A DNA stretch of 22,193 nucleotides, from positions 1-22,193 of IMG/VR virus record IMGVR_UViG_3300020477_000945. One strand, 5' to 3'. The notes below the pieces were generated by a model. That model had not been told where the DNA came from and ran no database searches. It saw nothing but the letters and a program-made list of their open reading frames with translations. This document shows positions 7,489-13,560 of the stretch, one piece after another (within the stretch, counting starts at the first letter, position 1; the number at the start of each line of letters is the position of its first letter). A program made the translations under genes and the position numbers. The stretch is from a virus.

Positions 7489-8321
7489 TCCTCGTCGCCC
7501 CCTTCGTCGGTTAGTTGTCGCCACACTTCCGCGTCCCCGCGCCGATACGCGATCGGACGTTCCAGCCGGCGCGACTTCGCAAGATGCCCCGGCCGTTCTT
7601 GCGGATGAATTGTTCGCGTCCCGCTGCCACTCGCCTTGCCGTCCGACGACACCACAGTGTCGAACGCGACGAACAGGACGTGGTCCGCCCACTCTTTCAC
7701 GCGTAACCGAATGGACGACTTCCCCGACGCCGGCGATTGCAAACGCGGTTCGTAGCGGATCCAGTCCGCGCCCGTCGGGTTTGGCACATTCGCGACGCAC
7801 TCGTGGCAAATCAGAACGACATTCGTTCCCGCCTTCGCCATTTGTTCCAGGTCGTTCAGCAACGCAACGAATTCTTGGTAGACGTGCGTATAGCCTTTGC
7901 CGAATCCGTACCCTTCGACGGACGACACGGACCCGCCGTTTTCGTGCGGGACATTTTCGACGACCCACGCCGCGGCGTGTTCTTCCGCCTTCGTCAATGA
8001 GTCAACGACGACAGCGCCGTATTCGGACACCGCTTCCGGATCCGCCGTAACGGCCCGCAACGTGTCCCAATCCGTCACGCGGACCCGCTGAACGTCCAAG
8101 TGGTCGGTTCCGTCTTCCAAATCCATGAACAACACCGGCCCGTCGACGTCTTCCAGCAGCGACGCCAGTTCCGTTTTTCCTACGCCGCCCGGTCCGTAAA
8201 TGACCGTCCGCATTCCGCGCGGTTGAATTCCGCCGACAATCTCAAACGCCGGCCGGCGTTCGTTTTGTTCCGCTGGTTTCGGCGGTCGTTTCGGCCGTGT
8301 CTGTGTTGGTGTTCGTGCCAC
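7485..8321 (-). CDS. Sak4-like RecA-type recombination ATPase (278 aa)
   Basis: This ATPase should promote annealing or strand exchange of phage DNA. Walker A is YGPGGVGKTELA (about 42-53), followed by a short RecA-like core with VLFMDLEDGTD, the Walker B strand GAVVVDSLTK and NVVLICHE. The length and motif order fit the Sak4 (AAA_24-like) group, and the adjacent SSB gene supports it. The start codon is GTG at 8321 with a GGAG ribosome site; the first 80 bp overlap the end of the CsrA gene in another frame. The C-terminus contains HPQERPGHLAKSRR, an arginine/lysine patch often seen in these ATPases. Confidence 0.85.
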   Translation of the reverse strand: MARTPTQTRPKRPPKPAEQNERRPAFEIVGGIQPRGMRTVIYGPGGVGKTELASLLEDVDGPVLFMDLEDGTDHLDVQRVRVTDWDTLRAVTADPEAVSEYGAVVVDSLTKAEEHAAAWVVENVPHENGGSVSSVEGYGFGKGYTHVYQEFVALLNDLEQMAKAGTNVVLICHECVANVPNPTGADWIRYEPRLQSPASGKSSIRLRVKEWADHVLFVAFDTVVSSDGKASGSGTRTIHPQERPGHLAKSRRLERPIAYRRGDAEVWRQLTDEGGDEE

Positions 8322-8487
8322 TTTCTTCGTTCTCCAGTTCGTCCCTTATGATTTCGAATCCGTCCGGCGCGTCGATTGCGACGCGCGCCGTTGTTGTCGC
8401 AACCTTTGTGATGCGGACGACGATTTCGACGTCCTCGTGTCGAATAAAAATCGCCTGTCCGATTTTCCTGGTGAGAACCAATGACAT
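8242..8487 (-). CDS. csrA: Phage-encoded CsrA-like RNA-binding regulator (81 aa)
   Basis: CsrA proteins are small dimers that bind GGA motifs near ribosome binding sites and change translation or mRNA stability. Residues 2-52 align well with bacterial CsrA: SLVLTRKIGQAIFI, VEIVVRITKV, ARVAIDAPDGFEIIRDEL. The key RNA-contacting residues have counterparts (L5/T6/R7 at the N-terminus and R48 near the end of the core). A Thr/Glu-rich tail of about 25 residues lies in the overlap with the Sak4 gene. The ATG at 8487 is one base from the methyltransferase stop and follows GGATAACCGGAGAAGG. That leader holds two GGA triplets, so self-regulation is possible. Confidence 0.92.
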   Translation of the reverse strand: MSLVLTRKIGQAIFIRHEDVEIVVRITKVATTTARVAIDAPDGFEIIRDELENEESGTNTNTDTAETTAETSGTKRTPAGV

Positions 8488-8488
8488 C

Positions 8489-9235
8489 TCAAAGCCTTCT
8501 CCGGTTATCCAGGTCCAAAATTACTTCCGCGACGAATTGCGCCACGCTAGGAACGACCGCATCAGCGCACGCCCCTATCCGTCTACCAATGTCCACCCCA
8601 TCGGAAGACCACTTATTAATTCGCATTCCGTTGGGGACAGGTTGTTTCCCGCCAAAAGGTCGCGGTGTGATTTCGCGACACAACTTCGTCCGTTCGTGTG
8701 GGAAAGGTCGCTTCCACCAATCAGTGTTGGCCATAACCGACCCGGACCTATACCCAACGACGAACATTCGTCGCCGTGCCTGACGTGTCCCAAAGTCGGA
8801 CGCGTCCAGCACTCGCCAGTCCGCATCAAACCCCAATCCGGCCAAGTCCCCGAGAACGTCCCCCAACCCCCGAACAACGATCGCTGCCACGTTCTCCACG
8901 ACGACAAATCGCGGTCGTATGTCGCGAACGATTCGTGCAAATTCTTTCCACCCGCCACCGCTTCGGTCTCCTTCCATGCCCGCGCGGTTCCCCTGGTTGG
9001 AAATGTCCACGCAAGGAAAGCCGCCCGTGATAACGTCGCACGACCAATCCGTCCCGTCGTGTGGCGGGAACGTTCGAACGTCGTCGTGTCGTCGCACATT
9101 CGGCCAGTGCTTTTCCAACACCCGGCGTTTCCATTCGTCCTTTTCAACTTGCCACGCAACTTCGAACCCCGCGCGTTCAAACCCCAAACCGATTCCGCCA
9201 ATTCCCGCGAACAGTTCGCCAACCGACAACGTCAC
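8489..9235 (-). CDS. DNA (cytosine-5) methyltransferase (248 aa)
   Basis: It methylates cytosine at C5 in a specific DNA site, probably to protect phage DNA or alter gene expression. Motif I SVGELFAGIGGIGLGF (4-19), motif IV GGFPCVDIS with catalytic C75, motif VI VVVENV (E114) and motif VIII QARRR (152-156) are all present. A C-terminal DAVVPSVAQFVAEVI replaces the usual GNAVVP element. Only about 55 residues separate motif VIII from the end motif, so the target-recognition part is very short. The start is a GTG at 9235, overlapping the upstream stop as GTGA; the longer frame to 9424 is shadow sequence. No restriction enzyme gene lies beside it, so it is an orphan. Confidence 0.9.
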   Translation of the reverse strand: MTLSVGELFAGIGGIGLGFERAGFEVAWQVEKDEWKRRVLEKHWPNVRRHDDVRTFPPHDGTDWSCDVITGGFPCVDISNQGNRAGMEGDRSGGGWKEFARIVRDIRPRFVVVENVAAIVVRGLGDVLGDLAGLGFDADWRVLDASDFGTRQARRRMFVVGYRSGSVMANTDWWKRPFPHERTKLCREITPRPFGGKQPVPNGMRINKWSSDGVDIGRRIGACADAVVPSVAQFVAEVILDLDNRRRL

Positions 9236-9429
9236 TTGCCACCGTCCAACGCGGCGTCCGCTTTTTTGTTCCAGCCCCCGCGCCGCCGGCGCCGTGGTAG
9301 ACACAAGCCCGCCTTTTCCAACTGGCCCCACTCCGCGTCGCCCTTTTGCACCCGGCGCGCCGCTTGCGCGTAACACGCGTCGCATAGCCCGCGGCGTTTC
9401 GCGGTATTCTTGCACGTCAAACACTTCAC
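9232..9429 (-). CDS. Small zinc-binding protein (65 aa)
   Basis: The N-terminus MKCLTCKNTAKRRGLCDACY has two CxxC pairs (C3/C6 and C16/C19), a likely zinc site. The C-terminus is strongly basic (PRRRRRGGWNKK). Short phage proteins with a CxxC-GLCxxCY pattern are common; their role is unknown. A GTG start at 9429 overlaps the preceding stop as GTGA, and the stop overlaps the methyltransferase GTG in the same way. GGAAT lies just upstream of the start. Confidence 0.77.
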   Translation of the reverse strand: MKCLTCKNTAKRRGLCDACYAQAARRVQKGDAEWGQLEKAGLCLPRRRRRGGWNKKADAALDGGK

Positions 9430-9722
9430 GATTCCAGCCCCCAACGGTTCAAAAGTTCAGCCGCGGCCCGGTCGTCGTCTTCGTCCACCGCGGACGGATG
9501 CAGCCGCCCGGCGGTCGCGTTGGTTGTTTGCGCGTCCAAGAATTCACGGACCCAATCGGCGCAAGTAAACCAACGGCCGCCGTCGTTGATTGCCCGCAAT
9601 CGCACGCCGCGGGAACCGACGCGGATCCGCCGGCAAAGAGTTTTCAAATGGACCGTCTTCCCGTTCCGACTTGGGAACAGTTTTGCGGCCTTCGACAGTG
9701 TCAGTAATTCGTGACCGTCCAT
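9426..9722 (-). CDS. DUF1580-like helix-turn-helix protein (98 aa)
   Basis: The N-terminal half, LLTLSKAAKLFPSRNGKTVHLKTLCRRIRVGSRGVRLRAI (given here by its ends: 6 to 45), resembles the DUF1580 family, which I know mainly from planctomycetes: a helix-turn-helix with the pattern AAxxxPxRNGxxVHxxTLxR, a glycine turn and GVRL. It is the first gene of the leftward early operon and faces the rightward genes, so it could be a regulator or an excisionase-like factor. The ATG at 9722 fits the family start; the longer frame upstream is not conserved-looking. The C-terminus is acidic. Regulation targets are not known. Confidence 0.75.
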   Translation of the reverse strand: MDGHELLTLSKAAKLFPSRNGKTVHLKTLCRRIRVGSRGVRLRAINDGGRWFTCADWVREFLDAQTTNATAGRLHPSAVDEDDDRAAAELLNRWGLES

Positions 9723-9876
9723 GACGTCGCCGAACGTACAGATTTGTTTACAGAATTGCAATGGGTTTGTTTTGAATTCGTAACGTTGTCGAAATAGTAA
9801 ATCGGCAAGTTGCCCGTTGTTCTTTTGTTGTTCTGTTGATATAACTTTGCCGATACACATAGCGGAGGTAATTTCT
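9723..9876. promoter_or_regulatory. Divergent intergenic control region
   Basis: This 154-bp AT-richer region separates the leftward early operon from the rightward genes. It contains an inverted repeat, TCGGCAA at 9802-9808 and TTGCCGA at 9847-9853, flanking the putative rightward promoter. It is the natural place for a lysis-lysogeny switch. I see no strong leftward promoter; TTGCAA and TACGTT with 17-bp spacing just upstream of 9722 is a weak possibility. Confidence 0.5.
9817..9845 (+). promoter_or_regulatory. Putative sigma-70-type promoter for the rightward gene
   Basis: TTGTTC at 9817-9822 and TATAAC at 9840-9845 are separated by 17 bp, and a strong ribosome site follows at 9864. The right half of the 7-bp inverted repeat covers the expected transcription start. 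Confidence 0.45.
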
Positions 9877-10179
9877 ATGGTTCCCGCGCAACAAAAAAAT
9901 GGTGGCGGACGTGGCGGGTTTGGTGAGAAATCCAATTCGCGCCGCAAAGCCCCGCGAACGCCGGCCGACTTCGTCGCCCTGTCCGAAGAATGGGCAGGAA
10001 TGGCCAACGAAATGTTGGCGATAGCGGATTCGATGAAATCACTCGACCTGGACACGATGCTGGTCGACGGAGTCACAAAAGGTGACCGCGCGTCGACTCT
10101 GATGTCCGAGTTTCTCGCCAACGTCGAATCCGCGTTGGCTCGCGCGCGTCACCTAAAACGACAGGCCGGCAACGATTGA
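9877..10179 (+). CDS. Unknown protein, first rightward gene (100 aa)
   Basis: The start at 9877 follows a textbook GGAGGT at 9864-9869. The N-terminus is glycine-rich and basic (QQKNGGGRGGFGEKSNSRRK) and the rest is helical and charged (SEEWAGMANEMLAIADSMKSL, then a second helix ending ARARHLKRQAGND). I recognise no domain and see no clear helix-turn-helix. It stands opposite the DUF1580-like gene and just before attP, so a role in the lysogenic decision or integration is possible. An intrinsic terminator follows 15 bp after the stop. Confidence 0.72.
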   Translation: MVPAQQKNGGGRGGFGEKSNSRRKAPRTPADFVALSEEWAGMANEMLAIADSMKSLDLDTMLVDGVTKGDRASTLMSEFLANVESALARARHLKRQAGND

Positions 10180-10190
10180 ACGGCGCGGGA

Positions 10191-10242
10191 CTGGTCCGGA
10201 TTGGTCCGGATTTTTTGTCCCCTGTTGTTCCCGGTTGTTCCC
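10191..10242 (+). repeat. Helically phased short direct repeats left of attP
   Basis: Two copies of TGGTCCGGATT start at 10192 and 10202, and two copies of GTTGTTCCC start at 10224 and 10234. Both pairs have a 10-bp period, about one DNA turn. They may be arm-type sites for the integrase or a DNA-bending protein. The first pair also forms the terminator described separately. Confidence 0.55.
10195..10216 (+). terminator. Putative intrinsic terminator after the small rightward gene
   Basis: The self-complementary TCCGGA occurs twice with a TTGG loop between, giving a 6-bp stem followed by six T. It lies 15 bp after the stop at 10179 and would separate that gene from attP and the integrase. 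Confidence 0.6.
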
Positions 10243-10296
10243 ACAAAAACACCTTTTTTTCCGACGTTTCGCCAATTGAAAGACCCGGTTCGGTGT

Positions 10297-10338
10297 CTGG
10301 GGGTCAAGAGGTCGCAGGTTCAAATCCTGTCGTCCCGA
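10297..10338 (+). other. attP: attP core: 3' half of a tRNA-Pro(GGG) gene
   Basis: The 42 bases read as the anticodon loop CTGGGGG, anticodon 3' stem TCAAG, variable loop AGGTC, T arm GCAGG-TTCAAAT-CCTGT, acceptor 3' strand CGTCCCG and discriminator A. The 5' half of a tRNA is not present: the bases before 10297 cannot pair with TCAAG. This is the usual form of a phage attachment site that rebuilds a host tRNA on integration, and it lies 108 bp before the integrase. The antisense frame gives the familiar SGRQDLNLRPLDPQ artefact. Host CCA is not encoded after the discriminator. Confidence 0.85.
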
Positions 10339-10408
10339 CTTTACTAACTCGAACCGATTGCCCAACTTACGGCAACCCGGCCCACAAACGGCCGGCGCGG
10401 TTTTCCTT

Positions 10409-10429
10409 TTGGTCCGAAAATGGTCCGGA
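10409..10429 (+). repeat. TGGTCCG repeats right of attP
   Basis: TTGGTCCGA at 10409-10417 and TGGTCCGGA at 10421-10429 repeat the word found twice on the left side of attP. Two copies on each side fit arm sites, but the right pair starts 11 to 12 bp apart and also sits just before the integrase ribosome site. Confidence 0.45.
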
Positions 10430-10446
10430 ATTGGAGAATATGCGCC

Positions 10447-11586
10447 ATGGCCCGAATTCCAAAACTACGGAAGAAAACACGCAACCGCGCCGCCGTCGAT
10501 TACCGCGGCGTCCGATATTTTTTCGGCGAATGGGGATCCGCACAAGCGGACAGGGACTATCGGAAATGGTTGGCCCGGCACGCGGCCGGCGAATTCGACC
10601 AGGAAGACCAGCCCGCCCCTAAGCGGACAATGTCCGTTCGACGCCTTGCGGTTCGGTATCTCGCATTCTGCGAGAAACATTATTCGCCCGCGGAATTTAT
10701 CAACATTCGCGAGTCCGTCCGCGTGGTCGTCAAGTTGTTCGGCAAAACGCCCGCGTCCAATTTCGACGCGGCCCGGTTGCTAACGACACAGTCGGAAATG
10801 ATTCGAAAGAACTGGCGTCACCGCGTTATAAACCAACGTATCAACCGCCTTCGGCGCTGGTTCCGCTGGGCGGTTTCTGTTGTCCCCGCGGCCGGCGTGA
10901 CAGGGACGCAATGCGCCGACTTGAAGACCGTGGACGGTCTGCAACCCGGCAAGTCGAATTTGCAGGGACTCACGCCGCCGGCGTCCCGCGCGGTTCCGCG
11001 GGTTCCCTGGGCGGTTGCCGAATTGGTCTTGCCGTTTGTTTCGGCGGATATCGGTGGAATGATTCGGATTCAGTACGTGTGCGGGATGCGTCCAGGCGAA
11101 GTGGTCGTTATGCGCGAAATCGACATCGACACGTCCGGCCCCGTTTGGTTTTACACCGCGACGGAAGGAACGAAACGCCAGGAGGGTTCCCGCGTTCTCG
11201 AAAAGGCAATCCCGGCAATCGTCCAACCAACAGTCCGGGAATTTTTCACCGCGGACCCGTCGGCGTATATGTTCCAACCAACACGCGCGGACAGGTCGAA
11301 CACGTCCGGCGTCGTCGGACCGCATTACACGACGGCCAGTTATCGCCGCGCCGTGTCTCGCGGAATTGCCCGCGCCCGTCGCGCCGGGTTCGACGTTCCA
11401 CATTGGACGCCCAATCGACTACGGCACGCAATCGGGACGGACGTGTCGGCCCGACTCGGCCAACAGGCCGCGCAACGTTGGCTTGGACACGACAGCCTAG
11501 ACACCACCGCTATATATGCGGAAGTCGTCCGGGAGGAACTTACGACGATTGCAGAACATATAAACGAAATTCTGTGCGACGGTTGA
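10447..11586 (+). CDS. int: Tyrosine-type site-specific integrase (379 aa)
   Basis: It should recombine the phage attP with the host tRNA-Pro gene. An N-terminal arm-binding segment (1-60) and a core-binding domain (about 62-165) precede the catalytic domain. The catalytic residues are R215 in CGMRPGEV, K243 in EGTKRQEG, R326 in TPNRLRHA, H348 in WLGHDS and the nucleophile Y357 in AIYAE. The box II position normally His (HxxR) is Asn323 here. The ATG at 10447 follows GGAG at 10432; another start at 10420 would add nine residues with no better ribosome site. The gene starts 108 bp after the attP core, the usual arrangement. Confidence 0.93.
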   Translation: MARIPKLRKKTRNRAAVDYRGVRYFFGEWGSAQADRDYRKWLARHAAGEFDQEDQPAPKRTMSVRRLAVRYLAFCEKHYSPAEFINIRESVRVVVKLFGKTPASNFDAARLLTTQSEMIRKNWRHRVINQRINRLRRWFRWAVSVVPAAGVTGTQCADLKTVDGLQPGKSNLQGLTPPASRAVPRVPWAVAELVLPFVSADIGGMIRIQYVCGMRPGEVVVMREIDIDTSGPVWFYTATEGTKRQEGSRVLEKAIPAIVQPTVREFFTADPSAYMFQPTRADRSNTSGVVGPHYTTASYRRAVSRGIARARRAGFDVPHWTPNRLRHAIGTDVSARLGQQAAQRWLGHDSLDTTAIYAEVVREELTTIAEHINEILCDG

Positions 11587-11611
11587 CACGTGTTTGTTTG
11601 CGCATTCGAAT
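11583..11611 (+). promoter_or_regulatory. Possible promoter for the pseudokinase-FGE gene
   Basis: A perfect TTGACA at 11583-11588, overlapping the integrase stop, is 17 bp from TCGAAT at 11606-11611. The implied leader would be only about 12 bases, barely including the GGGGGAA ribosome site, so this is tentative. Confidence 0.3.
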
Positions 11612-11630
11612 TGATATTGGGGGAATAACG

Positions 11631-13379
11631 ATGCAAGTTCGTAACAAAAACACAACGACACATTTTCACCGTGTCGAATCGCGTGGCGGAACACGCCGCG
11701 AGACAATGAACCCGGCGCCGTTGTTTTTGAAACGGCCGCACGTCGGACCGGTCGTCGTCGACTTCGTTCCGGTCGACACCGTCGAAGACGAATTGTCGCG
11801 GTTGAACCAACTGGCAACGATTCGGCAATCGTTGGCGCCGGCCGCGCCGGTCGGGCTTTTGTTGCCCTTGGAAATGGGAATACACGACGGCGAATTGTTT
11901 GTCGTTCACAGATTGGTTGCCGGACAGACGATCGACCAGTCCCTAGCGTCCGGCCAGCGAGTCAACCCGGAACGAACCGCCGCCCTGGTTCGCGAATTGT
12001 CCCGACTGGTTGGATACTGTCACGGACTGGACGAACAACACGGCCACATCGTCGCCAGTTCCGTAATTCTCGGAACCGACAACGTGTTGTACCTGTCCGG
12101 ATTGACGGACTCCGTGTCGCACGATCAACCGCCGCCGTTTCCGTCGCTTTTGTTTCCGCGTTGCCAAGACTTGTTTTCGTTGTTGGCTTTGACGTATCGA
12201 CTCCGAACCGGAACGGACTTGCCGAAAACGGATCCGCTTTCCGCGCCGTGGCCACACGACTTGGCACCGCTTGCCGTTTCGGTCTGGAATGGCGACTGGT
12301 CGGGAACCGCGGAACAACTTGGCGTCGCGATTGCCAACCGCCTACGCCGGCCGATTTGGCGCCGACAACGTTACATCGTGTCCGCCCTGGTCGCTGTTGG
12401 CGTTGCCGCCGCCGCGGGATTCTGGTTGCAGACACCCACCCCGCCACCGTCCAAGTGGCGCACCGTCGAACCCTCACACGTCACCGCAGCGGACGCGACA
12501 TTTTATCAACAGGACTTCGCCCACAGTTCCGGCCACGCGTTACGCGCCACCGGACCCGCCGGCGTGCCGCTTTCGCTGATCCCGCCGGGAACGTTTGTCG
12601 CCGGAACCGACGCGGACACCGTCGCGCGAATGATCGGCGACATCACGACAGCCACCAAACCACAACCGCAATTCGTACTTGATTCGTTGGCCCTGGAACT
12701 CCCGCGCCGCGTTGCGTCCGTTGCCGGTTTCTACATTGGGACGACGGAAATAACGGTCGACCAATGGCAGCGTTTCCGACAGGCCACCGGGTATTTGTCG
12801 ACCGCCGAACAAGACGGAACCCCCGGCGGGACGGGACGCCGTGACGACGCGGACGGCGTGTCGCGTTGGATCCGTTCGCGGGATTTCAACTGGAACAATT
12901 CGAAACACGGTCGCCCGCCGATCAATCATCCGGTCCGCAACGTGACGCGCGTTGACGCGAACGCGTTTTGTAAATGGTTGTCCGACGAGTCCGGCGAGAC
13001 CTACCGTTTGCCGACGTCGATAGAATGGGAATATGCGTGCCGCGCGGGTAGTCAAACGTCCTGGTGGCTTGGCGACAGTGCCGCCGCCGTTTCCGCCGCG
13101 GCCGTTGTTGGCCCGCGACGGATACAACGCCCCGATGCCGTGGCCACTTGTGCCCCAAATCCCTGGGGATTGTTCGACACTATAGGCAACGTCGAAGAAT
13201 GGACGTCGACGACAATCGTAGACCGTGAAGGCACGTCGCGCGCGATACTGCGGTCCGGGACGTTTACGTCGTTGCCGTGGAAAGGCCGCAGCGCGTCCGT
13301 GAAGGCTTGCCAGGGACACGTCCCGCACGCTTCGACAGGGTTCCGCGTCGTCCGCGAATTGCCGGCGTCGGACGATTAG
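11631..13379 (+). CDS. Pseudokinase - TM - FGE-sulfatase-fold fusion protein (582 aa)
   Basis: Residues about 35-230 resemble a Ser/Thr kinase fold: a hinge-like LFVVHRLVAGQTIDQSL and a catalytic-loop position reading H137-G-H-IVASSVIL where active kinases have HRDLKPxN. The DFG position is also lost (LSGLTDS), so it should be inactive. A single transmembrane segment follows at about 248-267 after a basic stretch (RRPIWRRQR). Residues about 312-577 are an FGE-sulfatase (C-type-lectin-like) domain: IPPGTFVAGTD, GFYIGTTEITVDQWQRF, RLPTSIEWEYACRAG, GNVEEWTS and the ending TGFRV. Only one Cys lies in the region of the paired FGE active-site cysteines, so formylglycine-generating activity is unlikely. 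The start has GGGGGAA upstream; a long in-frame extension through the integrase gene is not coding. It is probably membrane-anchored with the FGE domain outside. Position beside int suggests a lysogen-expressed accessory gene. Confidence 0.85.
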   Translation: MQVRNKNTTTHFHRVESRGGTRRETMNPAPLFLKRPHVGPVVVDFVPVDTVEDELSRLNQLATIRQSLAPAAPVGLLLPLEMGIHDGELFVVHRLVAGQTIDQSLASGQRVNPERTAALVRELSRLVGYCHGLDEQHGHIVASSVILGTDNVLYLSGLTDSVSHDQPPPFPSLLFPRCQDLFSLLALTYRLRTGTDLPKTDPLSAPWPHDLAPLAVSVWNGDWSGTAEQLGVAIANRLRRPIWRRQRYIVSALVAVGVAAAAGFWLQTPTPPPSKWRTVEPSHVTAADATFYQQDFAHSSGHALRATGPAGVPLSLIPPGTFVAGTDADTVARMIGDITTATKPQPQFVLDSLALELPRRVASVAGFYIGTTEITVDQWQRFRQATGYLSTAEQDGTPGGTGRRDDADGVSRWIRSRDFNWNNSKHGRPPINHPVRNVTRVDANAFCKWLSDESGETYRLPTSIEWEYACRAGSQTSWWLGDSAAAVSAAAVVGPRRIQRPDAVATCAPNPWGLFDTIGNVEEWTSTTIVDREGTSRAILRSGTFTSLPWKGRSASVKACQGHVPHASTGFRVVRELPASDD

Positions 13380-13409
13380 TGCTTAAACAGTCTGACACAA
13401 ACAGCACCG

Positions 13410-13427
13410 AAACGGACGGCCGTTTTT
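13410..13427 (+). terminator. Putative intrinsic terminator after the pseudokinase-FGE gene
   Basis: AAACGG and CCGTTT pair around an ACGG loop, and the right arm continues into five T. It lies 30 bp after the stop at 13379. Confidence 0.55.
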
Positions 13428-13475
13428 GCCGCGACCCAAACCCCGCGGGACCACATCCGGACGCGTTAGAACGCA

Positions 13476-13541
13476 AATACGGACGCCGAAACCGGCCGGC
13501 CTGTCCCGCTATCGGCCGATTTCGCCGCCCGCGTCCGTATT
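13476..13541. terminator. Long imperfect stem-loop between convergent genes
   Basis: The outer arms AATACGGACGC (13476-13486) and GCGTCCGTATT (13531-13541) pair perfectly. Inner arms CGAAACCGGCCG and CGGCCGATTTCG pair with one mismatch; CCGCCC is a bulge and about 14 bases form the loop. It lies between two convergent genes and probably ends the leftward late transcript (20 bp after its last stop) or blocks both directions. There is no strong T run. Confidence 0.5.
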
Positions 13542-13560
13542 CGCCCCGTGAACCGTTCGC

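Noticed and set aside
8297-9373. Plus-strand 358-codon frame
   Set aside because: It is antisense to the CsrA and methyltransferase genes, which have clear motifs and coupled starts.
10153-10365. Minus-strand 70-codon frame with SGRQDLNLRPLDPQ
   Set aside because: This is the well-known antisense artefact of a tRNA 3' half, here the attP core.
10911-11630. N-terminal extension of the pseudokinase-FGE frame through the integrase gene
   Set aside because: The first 240 codons are arginine-rich shadow of the integrase; a good ribosome site and start exist at 11631.
12571-13379. Diversity-generating retroelement target
   Set aside because: The FGE-fold C-terminus is the right type of protein, but I see no reverse transcriptase and no template repeat matching the 3' end with A-specific changes in this window.
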